This document shows, piece by piece, positions 1 through 12,387 of a stretch of DNA of 64,000 nucleotides. The first letter of the stretch is position 1; every line of letters begins with the position of its first letter. The notes beneath the pieces were generated by a model that saw nothing but the letters and a program-made list of their open reading frames with translations, ran no database searches and was not told where the DNA came from. Source of the DNA: Asterella californica (lineage: Eukaryota > Streptophyta > Marchantiopsida > Marchantiales > Aytoniaceae); contig JAYKYS010000018.1 in assembly GCA_036924285.1 (NCBI GenBank), positions 3,782,001 through 3,846,000 on the forward strand, read 5' to 3'. The translations under genes were made by a program, and so were the position numbers.

Positions 1-2230
1 CTTAAACTTCCTCACTAACGTTACTTTCAACGTTTTGGGTTGACATCCAATGTCATTGCATGCCAAAAATCACTCGTCGAGCATTTATTTTCGATGAAGC
101 TTCCCTCTCATTGGTCTATTTTGGACCAATAAGCTTCTATCACGTCTAATTGATATTTTTGGAGTTTCAGAGATCTTCTTAGAGGTCATTTGAGGAGGAC
201 AAGGTCATGGTGGAAAGCTCTTGAGCTTTGATCATTTTGATTTCAAGTAGAGATGATATTTTTATCATTTGGGATTGTCAGTCGATCGACTGGAGGGTTT
301 GGATGTGATACTATAAGTAGTACGAACTTTGATCTTGATGGGAGGTTGATTTTATCTCGAGTTCTAGGTCAAACTTTTGAGTGAAACTTTCTAGGATTGT
401 GCGTTACCTTATAAGTAAGATGATATTTCATCTTAGATGGTTAAATAGGTTATTCTAAGTCTTCGATGAAACATACTTGGGCCTGTAAAGCCTTGAATTT
501 AATACAGATTGAGATTTGATCCGAGACTTTTATCTGGAAATTTATAAAGTAGGAGTGAAGGGCCTAATAGAGTTTCTTGTGAAGTTAGAGCACTACTGGT
601 CTGTTGGGTTGGGAGGTCTTATGTTTCAAAGTTCAAAGAAATTTCTATCATGAGCAGTTTAGAAATTTTGATCATACCTACTGTTCCAATTTTTTTCGAG
701 CAATCAAAGAAGGAATTATTGCTGAACTTTCAGTGACGTATAAGGACTACTATGTAAAGATATGGATCAAATTTGAGCTCAAGGTGATGAAAGAGCAAAG
801 AGTCACATCATGTTGAATGTCGATGATTAAATTTTAAAATTTCCAGGTACCACCAACTTTGGTGTTATGTTGTGAACTGAATCTTGCCATGAAGTGTGCA
901 TGATTTATTTTATTGGAATTTTTCGAAGATGATGGTGTACTGCAAGCTGCATTTGGAGATCAGTCGATCTGAAACTGTAGCCGTGGAGTTCAAAGATGTT
1001 CAAAGATGTAGAATGCTAAACGAGAACAAGTTGGTTTGTTGTGGATGGAAAGTGAGAGAAGGTAGAGAGAAAAAATTTAGATTCAGAGTTCAATTAGAGC
1101 CAACCGATTCAGAACCATAAATAAGAAACAAGTCATATAACAATGATCCTCACAAAAGACAAGAGTTCTAAAATATACTAAACAAAATAAATTAAAAATG
1201 CACTCGATACTTATTACCGGGCTTACATGGAAGGTCTAACAATGCATAGATAGACAGAAAACATCTTATAAACTCTTGATATGGTATACCTTTAGAGAGA
1301 CTCTAACTCGTACTTATTATACAAACAACTTAATAAATTAACATATTGAAAATACATACCTGTTACCATTTCAAAGTGTCTTGACTTACTGCTATCAACA
1401 AATATAACCGTCCTTTTCATGTCACTAGTCACCTCTTCTGTTTTTTGTATTTTATCTTTTAAACTTCCGCATGTTCCTTTTGTATATTTAACAGTAAAAA
1501 TGATAATATTATCTACCGTCACACATCATTTATTATTTTTATTATTTTCATTCATTTTGCTCTTTTTTCTTTCGATTTCTTTCGTCGCAAATGACTGGGA
1601 GTACGCTCAGGTCGGAAGGCCGGAAAAGAGGCATAAATGTTTGCAGTCAAGAGTGGTGCGGCTTGGGCCTAATCCGAACGGCAGTGGCTCAAACGGCGCT
1701 TACTTGAGATTTACCGAAGCACATTGATTGCCATCTAGAAGTGGATTTCTCGGATGCACAAAATAAATGCTGTAATTTTTGGTATATTTGTCCGCTCATA
1801 ATTAATTAAAATTCCATAAAATATCTGGAAGGCCTCTTTGCGGCTTTGTCACATAGAAGATATGAGGAACATCATGCTTCATCATTAACAAATATTACCT
1901 GTGATTTCAAACACTTCGAGAAATTCACAAAGATTGTTGAAAATCCACTTTGGTTTCCGAAATGACTTCTCAGGGTGTTCATCAAGTTTTCCATCACGAT
2001 AAAAGATTTATCTTTCTCTTTTAGGTCAGTAACGATTTCTACTTGGACAAAAAGAATGGACACACCATACTACAACTAAATGGCAGTTTTTCAAGGTATA
2101 TCAGAATAGTGGAAGTCTACAGAAAACTCTAATTTAGAGTTTGCAATCCAGTCTTACATTTTTGACGCAAAACAATGTATAGTTATTGTCTCCGGTGGGA
2201 CATCTCCGTGAGTTTTAACGCTATAAGATC
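1..2230. other. No recognised gene
   Basis: I see only short open frames (70-100 codons) with no recognisable domain and low-complexity translations. A small palindrome, CAGTCGATCGACTG, lies at 279-292. The stretch reads like old decayed repeat DNA, but I cannot assign it to a family. Confidence 0.4.
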
Positions 2231-2810
2231 ATATCTTGCCCCACGGCCTTGTACAGGGGACGCGGGGGCCAGGAAAAGACCATGAAAAATCCGCGACGGA
2301 CATTGGCTGTCACGGATTTAACGGTATCGTCGCGGTGTTTTCAAATTTTGGCCGTTGTCGTGCGAGTGTCATTAATATCACGAGTGAAGTTGTCGCCTCT
2401 GTCTTTGCGTCTTCGTCTTCACGTGGAGTTCTTTTTTCACGATGTGCGACGTGGCTTCTCATTTTCACGATTGGACGCTCGCTGTGACGATCGTTTGCTT
2501 TCGCTCGTGCTTCGTTGCTCGCTCTCCGCCATTGCTTCGTTCTTTCTTCTTGTATCTGTCTTTTCTTTCATTGTTTCGCTTCATTCTTGTCCGACGCGAT
2601 AGCAACCTATTGCATGTTTCCTTCGTTCCTGTGGACGGCCGGGATGGGACGACTGATATTGCCACTCCGCGACAAGGTTGTAGGTTACCTGGACTCACGC
2701 ATGGAACTCTGTCATGGAGCTGTGTGCTGTGCCGATCGTTTTCCACGGACAAATTGCGGCGATCACTCCAAGGAAGTTTCTTTCTTTCGCTTGCATTGCT
2801 CGTTTCGGTC

Positions 2811-4505
2811 ATGTCGCAACAAGGTTCTGCCAAATCCGAGGACGCTGACTCAGTTTCTTCTGCGGATGATGAAATTCTCGCCGATGATGATCTTCTTGTC
2901 TCTATTCCCGCTACCCCTCCACCTCAACTTGTTGCCGATATCGATTTGTCGTTTTGCTGCTTTGAGGCTGTTTTCTCTCACCGTTCTGATGTACTTTCAG
3001 CGTGTACTGTAGATCGCTTTCAAAGACCGGCTACTTTACCTCCTTCTCCTCTGTATTCTGGTACGCTGTTGTCATTCTTTGATCTTCATCTTTATAGGAA
3101 CAGATCCTACATATATCTAGATTTTCTTTTTGTGCGTGTTCCGCCTGAGTTCTTGCTCGATGGGTTCGATTATTGCCAAGTCATTTTGTGTATCGGCCAC
3201 TTGCCTCCAAGCCCTCGTTGGACCCTTCCACTATATCAACTCCGAAGGAGCTTGGATAACCTTACGCGACTGTAGATCCAGTTTCTTCTCTTATCCAAAG
3301 TTCTTTCAGTTTCTCATCGATCCGCATCTTCTGAAGCCCACAGTGGCTGCGGTCTTTCGCCTCAAGTGTGTTCATTGCATCTGTGAAGACGTAGATCCGA
3401 AACTGTTCAAGTTTGCTTGCAAGCACCATCCGTTTCTGAAGCATGCTGCTGAGAAGGGCAGCGAGGACCAACCGCGTCCCTGTCCCGCCTCTAGCGGCAG
3501 GGACGTGTCGAGTACCACTTCCCAAGCAGCTTGAAATCTCACTTACAGTTAACTGTACAGGTGCTGACCTTGACGTGGAGAAATGTTGGCTTGTTTTGTG
3601 TTCTTTTCTCCGCCATGAGTGCAGCTGTGGGCTCTTGTCCATTGAGAGAGGAGGTAGTCTTCTGCACTTGCATGTCCAGGGGGTGCTTTCGCTTCAGGCA
3701 ACTAGCACTCTCCAGGTGAAGCAACGCATTCTCACTGTTCTTGACTGGAGGGGAACCGATAGGCCGCCCGGAGGGGAAGTTTGTGTGAAACAATTAACAA
3801 ACAGAGGCCTCCATATCTTCGTGGATATGGTTGGCTACTGTATGAAAGACAAGGCTGAGGTGCACCATCAGTGCAGCATGAAGAACATCACTAACAGTAT
3901 GTTGGAAGACGGTGAAGAACTGCTTTTTCTCTTAGGTGCCGCAGATACGAAGAATAGAGTCGAACTCAATTACACCAACATCCTTCAGAGGGCCTTCCAG
4001 TTTAACAAATTCCGCAGCAGGCATCCACTGGGTACTACTCTAAGGACGTGCTTGAGGTCCATGATAAGGTCTGGTAAGTACACTCCTTCTTGTCGGTGGC
4101 TGATGGCGTATGATATTCAGAAGACACGTAGTGATTCCTTGTGGAAAGCAATTGTTCGGTCCGAAACCGTCACTATTGCAGATATTGATAATGTCTTCTT
4201 TGCACAAACTCGCGCCCGGTACTTTACTGTCGAACAATCTAAGTCTGACTTGCTGGATGAGGAGGAGTTCATTCTCGCAGCGTCATCTGCAACTCCCAGA
4301 TCCAGAACGGTGTCCAACTTTCAGGATGTGGACATGCTACCTGAATACATGCCAATCTGCAGCACGTTGGACCGCACCAGACTGCACGAAAGTAATCATT
4401 CGATTTTCTGACGGCTTTCTCTGTTAGTTTTAACGCTGTTTTCCTTGTTTTCATCATTCGTTGTCTTCTGCAGGCATGGCTGAAGTGCACCCGAGTCACA
4501 GTTGA
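2811..4505 (+). CDS. HUH endonuclease (Rep-like) gene of a probable rolling-circle transposon; spliced or broken
   Basis: The clearest part is the open frame 3443-4411. It has the three marks of a single-tyrosine HUH endonuclease in the right order: a hydrophobic strand with SLTVN (motif I-like), then H-L-H-V-Q-G (H75 and H77, codons 3665-3673) as metal-binding motif II, then G-Y-C-M-K-D (Y132 and K135, codons 3836-3847) as the nicking tyrosine motif III. HUH enzymes cut one DNA strand and stay bound to its 5' end through the tyrosine, starting rolling-circle replication or transposition. The HxQG/YxxK style resembles CRESS-type Rep proteins and the Reps of Replitron transposons. No helicase motif is visible. 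Upstream, plausible coding continues in two other frames: an acidic N terminus from ATG 2811 to about 3200, and about 3150-3534 with Cys/His pairs (CVHC ... CKHH) that could bind zinc. I cannot tell whether introns or frameshifts join these. The last intron (4392-4473) adds nine codons ending at TGA 4503-4505. Exact start and exon structure are uncertain. Confidence 0.62.
4392..4473 (+). other. Probable terminal intron of the HUH gene
   Basis: The donor is AA|GTAATC. The 3' end has a long T-rich tract ending TTCTGCAG, and a TTTTAAC-like branch site lies upstream. The length of 82 nt is normal for a plant intron. Without splicing the frame stops at 4411; with splicing it continues to TGA at 4503-4505. 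This is read from the sequence; no transcript is available. Confidence 0.5.
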
Positions 4506-4602
4506 TTACCGCGAGCGTGCCGTTCTCGAATATATCGTTACGACTAACTTCACAGCTCCACAGCTTACTTCACTGTACATGTGTGGAGCGATATGCTTAC
4601 AG

Positions 4603-4778
4603 CTTCTAGGTTCGGTTTTATGATAGCAGTACAGACTGGATTCAGATTCTAGCCAACACATGACAGGGACGGAGACTGTGTACATGTGTACAGCTTACAA
4701 CTTCTAGGTTCGGTTTTATGATAGCAGTAGAGATTGGATTGAGATTGTAGCGAACACGTTTATGAACGGAGAGTGTTA
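4603..4778 (+). repeat. Two diverged tandem copies, period 98 bp
   Basis: A block beginning CTTCTAGGTTCGGTTTTATG starts at 4603 and again at 4701. The copies continue with matching GATAGCAGTA, GATTGGATT-like and GAACAC-like stretches. The pair lies between the end of the HUH gene and the hairpin at 4786, so it may be subterminal sequence of that element. Confidence 0.65.
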
Positions 4779-4785
4779 ATGTTTC

Positions 4786-4846
4786 GCCTTATGACCTCAG
4801 GTATGCGCTCAGCAAACTTCTGAGCGCATACCTGAGGTGATAAGGC
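4786..4846. repeat. Long hairpin downstream of the HUH gene
   Basis: Perfect 18-bp arms lie at 4795-4812 and 4820-4837 (arm CCTCAGGTATGCGCTCAG) around a 7-nt loop, CAAACTT. The stem continues outward to 4786 and 4846 with one G/G mismatch, giving 27 pairs in all. Helitrons and other HUH elements often carry a hairpin near the 3' end, so this is a candidate terminus or nicking-site signal. It could instead be an inverted-repeat RNA precursor. Confidence 0.7.
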
Positions 4847-5450
4847 CACTTGTTCCTTGCCTTATGGCCTTGTACCTTCTGTTTTAGCAGTAGCAGTAGA
4901 CAGTGGAATGGGATTCTGACGAGCAGTATCTCATTGATGTCCATAGAGGACCATATGCAAAATGTGAGATTTACCCAAAAAAATAAAATTCTCCTGAGCT
5001 CCCCGAAGCCCTTTCCATTTTCCCAAACTGCTATCGTACGCAAAATTATTTAACAGAGGTGAATGCTTACGCCTTCGGAAAAAAATTATTTTTCCAAGTC
5101 GCGAACAGTGTTAAAAAACCGTTCAATTGTCAGCCGTTAGAGTAAGAGCGGAAAAGAAAACTCTTCATTTATTATAGCCCTCAGGAAGGCTACAATACAC
5201 ACAAAGCAGGAGGAAAATACAATATTTTCGATCCACGGGCCCTAACTTAGAACTCAAGTGTACATCTGGTTAATATACATAGCTATTATGGAAGCCATGG
5301 CTAAAACCTGAAGAGCGCTAGCTACTGTATATAGATAAACATTCAAATTTAATCTGGTTTTTATTCTTATCAAGTAAGAAGCCAGTTTTGACCGCAATGC
5401 TTTTATTTACACCTCTTTTCGCAGTGGGACGTTCTGCAACCGGACGCTGT

Positions 5451-5520
5451 TGCCCCGGGAGGGATTGAACCCTTCCCGACTGGAGGACTTCACGCCAGAC
5501 CCCTCGACTACGGGCGGAGG
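5451..5520 (-). mobile_element. tRNA-like SINE head or tRNA pseudogene
   Basis: On the minus strand an A-box-like block TAGTCGAGGGGTCTGGCG (5493-5510) is followed about 20 nt later by AGGGTTCAATCCC (5461-5473), close to the B-box consensus GGTTCRANNCC. The spacing is that of a tRNA gene. I cannot build a convincing full cloverleaf, so a tRNA-derived SINE fragment is more likely than a working tRNA. Polymerase III transcription would start in this head. Confidence 0.45.
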
Positions 5521-6293
5521 GGGATGCAAACAACCCCTGTATATCGTTAACCCGCAAATTCAGTCTAAAATTATATCACCTACTGTAATACCTTGTGGTC
5601 CAGTTTAGGACCACTAGCTAGAGGAGTTGTCTAGTTGACTACGTGGTCCGGAGTGGATCAACGTACATAGGGCTGTGGGCCAGGGCAGAGTCGTCTATAG
5701 ATCTACAGAAGTGCGTGCGTACGTAATGTAAGTTATACTCCGACGGTGGAAGAAGATTCTTGCTTTTACTGTATATCAGACTAACCTGTTTGACGGATTT
5801 CGGATCTCACGGATCCATCAACTATCCATACATCTCTTCTCTAGCGGCTGCTTGAGCGTTGAAATCATGATCCTGCCCATTACATCCATCATGCATGAGC
5901 GTGGAATTCTAATGAATTTGGATTTCAGTTCCTTCCCCGTTTGAGTTCCAAACCAATATACATCCCAAGCGCACTTCTGTGAAAAACAAGGAAAAGGACA
6001 ACCGGACGGCACGGAAGAAAAAATCAGGAAACCGGATTCGTCAATACATGATACAGGCTACTCAATCCTCGACTTTCTTTGCTTGGCAGTGCTTGTTCAT
6101 CGGATTTACCTGATCAGTTTTTTTTGTTTAGTGGTGCTTAATACAGAATACATACTATTTTCTCTTCCTAGACTTTCCCTCTTTTTCCGGGAAGTCGTGT
6201 TCCCTGCCTGGTTTTCTGGAGAAGCGGTGAAGTCTATAGGTAATATCAACTGTACGTAAGAACTGTTCCCAGGATGTGCATGGGTCATTGTAA

Positions 6294-6366
6294 ACAGGCT
6301 GTGCGTGGGGAGTTGGCAACCGGAGTTCGAATCCTCTCCAAATAACTCATGAAAACAAAAAAAAAC
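6294..6366 (+). mobile_element. Possible SINE remnant with B box and A-rich tail
   Basis: GGAGTTCGAATCCTCTCC (6322-6339) holds a good B box, and an A-rich run (6351-6365) follows. No clear A box is visible upstream. This fits the 3' part of a tRNA-derived retroposon, but chance is not excluded. Confidence 0.25.
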
Positions 6367-6370
6367 TCGT

Positions 6371-9300
6371 CTTCTCCTCTAGAGTTAGGTTTAAACAGAA
6401 AAAGTTAATTCCATATAACTGAATGGTTTATAGGGGTGTCATTGAAAATTGATTCTGTAATAAACCTCCCAAGATGTCTCTGGATTGGTTACTTCTATAA
6501 ATAATCTCAAAAATAAACCAACATTGAAATACACGTAGAGGAGTTCACCGGGGTGAATATATACATACATCTGGTTAATATACAGGTAACCTAACATCTC
6601 GACTCCAACACGGAAGAAAGCAGCCCCGGAAGATCCAGTTCCCAGTCTCTTCAAAACCAAAGACGTGAGAGAGAAAAAATATACCAATGTTTTGTCTTCA
6701 TTCATTTAGCGTGTACGTTTATTGTCGTTTATTGTCTTTTCCTCACACATTATGCCAAGAAGATCACTGGTTATCACTGGTTGTTTACTGTACGAGGGCA
6801 TTTACAGTGTTCCGGTGGAAATGCTCCAATAGTGTCAGAGTCACTCTGATAAAATACCCTAAAAATTTCTACTGGACTATCCGCTATGCACGCTAAAAGC
6901 TATTTTCGAATATTTTTCATATTAAAACTAATATATAATGAGAAAAATTATATTAAGTTATGTTGAATCTAAATCTAAAATTTGAGTCAAATATGACCTA
7001 TAAACCTCTTCCGGTGGAAATTGCCATATGTTATTAAAACATGCGAACACATCATATCGGGAAATAGCATGGCTACGCGACAAGTGGCGGTGCACTTATG
7101 TGATCAAACTGTAGACGTAAGGTTAAATGAAATCATCGTGAATAAATTCTTCCACTGCTACACAACTTATGATTAGAACGATGTTTTATGGTGCAGATCG
7201 CAGGGAGGAAGGAGCTTTCTACTGTTCGGCGAACGGTTCATCTTGGATGCAAATATAGTCCTCATAAAATGGGAAATAATTGGCTTTCCATTCTACAGCA
7301 GCAGGACAGAAATGGTGGGGAGGGGTTAGTCCATGCGTTAGGGGTGGAGGAATATTTCCAGCGGCTTACCGTATGTCGCATTTCCTTGACCTTTTACAGT
7401 TCCGTTTCCAGTGAATTGCATTTGTTTCCGTCCAGTCCATTTGTTTACGTCCGTCACTGTATGGAGTATTTTGCGTTATCAGAGATGGTTCTCTCTAGCT
7501 GCAAAACTCTATTTTCAAGGTTCTCCACGAAACACTACCGGTAGTGGCGGTAGTACCTAGTAAGACTCTTGAAGAAGGTGAGAATAAATAAAGAACATCG
7601 TATATGAAACTCCAAGATAGGGATTGGATTAGCACCAAACCTTTCGGTATACAGTAGCCACTGGAAGAATTACACTCGAAAATAACGCTGGAGTATGAGA
7701 TAAAGATGGGGTTCCGCTGGAGATGCTGTGTAATAGTTTTCTGCATGGAGAAGTTTGACAGTACGATCCTCTTGGGTAGTTCGAGGAAGAATCGTTCAAT
7801 GATTTCACGTAGAAACTAGCTTGCAAGACTGTATCATCATGAAAATATATCGGATCCTAGGTCCTTTCCGAATTCTGAAAGGAAGCGCTAACTCAATCAG
7901 TCTCGATTCGGAAGTTTTCTCTTGAGCTAGCTCTGTATGAATCTGGTGCAGGTTTGAAAGGTGGAAGGGAAAACGCAGTCAGCGTGCACACTCTGCAATG
8001 TGGATCCTGTCTATCTACTCTGCTGCTGGCTGGTAGTTCCAACCTCCAAAGAATCAGCAGCGGACGAATCAGTGATCAAGAAGTTGGCAGCCGCGATCGT
8101 ATAGACCTATAGATCTATATTACTACACTACCGCTTTCAACCGTACCACTAACCGGAAGCAAGGTACGTACAAGTCATCTGGCTCGGCTGTCGTTCCGGA
8201 GGGTCATACTTTTGTATACACTACTCGTATACTCGAGAGTCACCAGAAGGTCGAGGAGACCAAAAGCTGTTCACTCTCTTTCTCTCTGCACATGTAAGGA
8301 CGGGTTGCAGACGACAGTCCAGTGTGCAACGGGCTAGGTTTCTTGATCGATGGATGGATGAATGATGAATCTTCCTCGCAGTCATGAGGCAACCCTCGAG
8401 TCTCGACTCTCGACGGATGGTGGTCGAGCGCGGTCAGTGGGGAAATGCTGAGGAGGCCGTCGAGACTTGAGAGAACGAGAAGAATGAAGTGGATGTGAGC
8501 TATTCTGGAAAGTCAAGTCAAGGAAGAATGCACAATCGACGACGTGGCGCCTGGCTGAAAGCTGGGGAAAAGCATTTGTTGGATTTAGTTGTCAAAGATA
8601 CGAATACTCGAGAAAAGACTAATGAGCCAAGATAGTACCCGAGCAAATCATGACCAGGTGCCCGCCGTCTATACCTTCGATACGTACGACAATTTAGATT
8701 CCACCAAACCAAACAGTAAAACAACTTTCCGACCATAGGGTCGGTACATGTACAGTCCATAATACGGTACCGGATGGAATCAGTACAGGAGGGAAAGGCA
8801 TTACGGTAGCCTGGCACCGCAGCTTGACACATACGGAGGATTTGGTTCTGGATCTCCTGGAGAGATTAGCATGATTGGGGTCTTGTGACATATATCTGCC
8901 TGTCGCCTACGTAGGAGTATTGAATACCGGTATTGCCGCTGGCCCTCAAGCGCCAGCGCAGCGGAAGGGTTTGGCTGCTTTGGCAGCTTGGCTGGGCGAG
9001 GAGGAGGAGGAGCATGGCACGCGATAGATACATTGATCAATTCGCATCATTACCCCCGCGCATCATTGTGCAGATGCGGCCGGCAGAATGTCCATGCCAT
9101 CCGGCGTCCGCTTAGAACTGTATTCTTCCTCCAAAAAGTTGGACCACTTCCACGAGTCGGTAGCCATCGAGCGTTGTTTCAAGCTATAGAGCGTTCAACT
9201 CCAAGTTCCAAGTCACTGTTGAGAATGAATCATCGTTTGGAGACTGGAAGGCAAGAGCCCAGTGAAGATTTGCATCCTCTTTTGACTGGCACCTTTCTCT

Positions 9301-12300
9301 CTACATGTAGGTTCATGACATTCGATATGAAATTATGTCAAATGAAACGACTGAAGAGGAAATGAACTCCACGCACCATCGCAGGTACGGTACAGACCGG
9401 AGAACTGTAGCTACATGTCAGATTCAAATTTCTAGCTAATTTGATTTGATCGAATGTATGCATTCATGACTGATCCTTGCACTGCTCAAGCGCGACATGC
9501 TAGACAGCTGGGTACGGATGAGAGCATATGCCATTTCGCGAGAGAGCTGGGAGAAGCGTCAACAAACAGATACAGTAAAACTGCGCTTTGCTGCTGTCCT
9601 GAAACGAATTTGTAATCCAGAGTACCAACTGTTCCCCATGACCTGCGACGTAGAAAATGCAAACGAAATTGGTGTAAATTCAGGGCGAAACTCGTCTGGA
9701 AATTGTACGTCTTGAAGAATGAGAAGAGAATGCGTGGTTGACTTCTACTAAACATCGACATCATCATCATGCAAATGGCTAACGGATCCCAGAGAATCCT
9801 TGTAGCTCTAGCTTGTGCATCTTGCTTGAAACGGGCGAAACTATCAGACGGCCGCGCCTTGACTTGACTTGACTTGACTCGCTTAGCCTACAGCACAGTC
9901 ACCATAATCTGGAGATGAAAGTCCAGAAGGTCTCGTGACCGTCGAATGAGCTTCAGATGAGGCCGCGCGCTGGTCGACCTAATTACGACGCTGCTGCTGC
10001 TGCGTGGGGAATCGGGTGATTTCTTGAAAAAACGAAAGCGCTGTGCTGTTGGGATCACACTATACTACTGAAAACATCAACTACCGTAATATCTGGGAGG
10101 ATGAACTACATATGATTGTTCATCATACTGTAACACTTCTGTGTGAATTTTGAACCAGGCGGGTGTTTTCAAACTGACCCTTGACTGCATGCATGATGGC
10201 TGAGGAAGGAGGCTCCGCAGCGCCAGACCTAACCAGCCAGCCAGCCAGCCAGTCGCAAGACAGTACTATCTACCGGCAGAAACAGGTATGTAAAACAGCT
10301 TGTACGTACGATCCCTCGATCTAGTCAGTGCAGCAGTTTTTCTTTGTTGGGGTAGGCGCGCGAGCGTGAAACATTTGAACATCGTCAAACATGTGAAAGT
10401 CGACCTAGCCAATCCGAACTTCAAAGTTTAAGCACATTCAAAATGAGTAGCTGCGGTCTGAACTCACCGGAGATTACAAGATGAAGGTAACCTCCTGCGG
10501 ATGTTATTAGATTATGAAGGATGCCAGAAGAAGACCAGCATTTCTCACAGGCAAACCCGGTAGATCTTTACCTGGAGATGACAATATTGCCAGACGGTCC
10601 CTTCCAATGTCTTCGGGTGCTAAACACGTGACGTCATTATCGACTTATCAAAGTTAAACAGGAAGATTCCTTAACGGGGAAGAAAGACTAAAGCTGTAGT
10701 TTATCAAAGGATAACTTCGTAAGAACCGTGGATCGCTTACGGGAATTCTTGTGAGTTTACAGTATTCGTTCTTGTGAATTTGCTTCTTCCTCTTAAACTT
10801 GGAATCATTTCCTCGAATATTAAATTTCACGGCCGAAACGAGTGAAAAGCAAATAAGAAACATCCGGTGACTTCTCGCCGAATTCGTAACTCCACAGCAG
10901 GTTAGAAATATTTGAAAATGGTTCCCAACTTTGACACCCCTGGTTTATCAGGCAAATAGGTTGATCTGTGACGCCAGGTGCTGCTTCTTGAGAGCCGTGC
11001 GGCCAATTCCGTTAAATTTAGAAGCCTTCCATGATGACACTGTTGCCAAATGAACTGACATGATCCACAATGAACGACTGCTCTGACATCATACTCTCCT
11101 CAAGAAAAGCTGGGGAGAATCGCCCCAGTATCAGGATAGTAGGAGGTAAGGTAAGTACACTCAAGGCAGTAGGCAGTAGCCAGCCAGCAAAGCAAATCAG
11201 CTTTATGTACCGGAGAGTTCCTCTGTACGCTCGGCCGATTTCAACCTTTCCTGAATAAGGTAGAATTCAGACCGATTCTGATTCTTCCTCTAGAACACTA
11301 GAATTAGCTGCAGTTGGGATCCGTCCGGCCACAAATTTGATGAGAGGAGAGGGAACAGTAGAAGAACGCCAGGATGGACGTACAGGAACACAAGTCCGTC
11401 AGTACAGCGGACATAAATCTAACGAACAGTGATACGCCCATACGTAGTACCGATGATAAGATGATGCGGCTTACGCCCGCTGGTAACTGCACGTCCCTTG
11501 CTCACCACCCTTCACACGCACCATCACGTGCAGCCAATTATACTTTCTTCCCAATTGCCACGTTCGCGAGTTCGTTTGCTTTCTTTTTCTCCTCTTGGAC
11601 AAAAATTGGACCAGCTCTCTCTGCTTCTCCTCCGTCGCTTCGTCGTTTTCTCAAGTTCGAGTAGGCAGAAACGTAACTGGGCTAAGGGTACGGTACAGTC
11701 TCACTCATTCTTATGCCGTCCAAAGTCGAAAGCGAGTTTCCCTCGCTTTCTCTCTGTTGGAATGTACTGAAGTGTATCTCTCCGGTCGATACGCTACGCC
11801 AGCTGTACTGTAGGTACTTCGTAGTCACTGTACGTACTCTTCCCTCGCCTCGTCTGTGCTCTGAAAGACTGAAACTGTGCAAAGATGGCTGATCACCAAC
11901 TCCTCCTCTACCACCTTTCCGTCTCGCTGTATGTATGTCATCAGGGCCATCGGCAGCTAGAATCCATAAGATTCCATATACATGTACCTAGCAGCTCCTC
12001 CATGTAAATTTCAGACGTGTTTCTTCATTGACCACCCTAACGTAGGGTCTGCCCACGTGTTGGTGTGAATTTGGAATGAATTTCACCATCCGACCGTCGC
12101 GTGACCTGGACGTCTTACGTAAGCCTGGTTCACAGTGCCAAAACAAAATTCAAGAGGAGGCAGCAGGACCTACCCAAGCGTGCTTCGCGGTGTCATCTAC
12201 ATGTCGGAACGAAGTCTAGAAACGTCGTAGGCTGCGAGACGTCAGCAGCATAGTTCATGCATCTCGCAACAAATTCAAAATCTAGCACAAGTTTGCAAGT

Positions 12301-12360
12301 TTGCATGTGAAGGATGGCTGATGACTAATCTCGGGGCCTGTGAGAGTACTCGAATGGTAT
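6371..12360. other. Gene-poor stretch, nothing recognised
   Basis: The region has many stops and short frames in all directions, and is richer in GC and in GTAC/TACTGTA-type words than the flanks to the right. Simple repeats include TTGAC units near 9858-9880 and CCAG units near 10230-10255. I find no domain, tRNA or element end that I can support. Regulatory DNA or small non-coding genes cannot be excluded. Confidence 0.35.
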
Positions 12361-12387
12361 CACTCGTGACTACAGTAGTCACGAGTG
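12361..12387. repeat. 27-bp perfect palindrome
   Basis: The arms CACTCGTGACTAC and GTAGTCACGAGTG are separated by a single A. The pairing is perfect over 13 bp. Confidence 0.8.

Noticed and set aside
1419..1727. 102-codon frame with a hydrophobic run
   Set aside because: The hydrophobic part comes from a T-rich tract; the rest has no recognisable features.
2811..4411. An integrated plant ssDNA virus instead of a transposon
   Set aside because: The motifs are Rep-like, but no helicase motif or coat-protein gene is seen, and an apparent intron and long C-terminal region fit a eukaryotic element better. Not fully excluded.
7188..7544. 118-codon frame as a gene
   Set aside because: No domain, no start context or neighbouring exon, and length within what chance gives in this composition.
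9858..10255. TTGAC and CCAG runs as regulatory repeats
   Set aside because: They are very short simple-sequence tracts with no other support.
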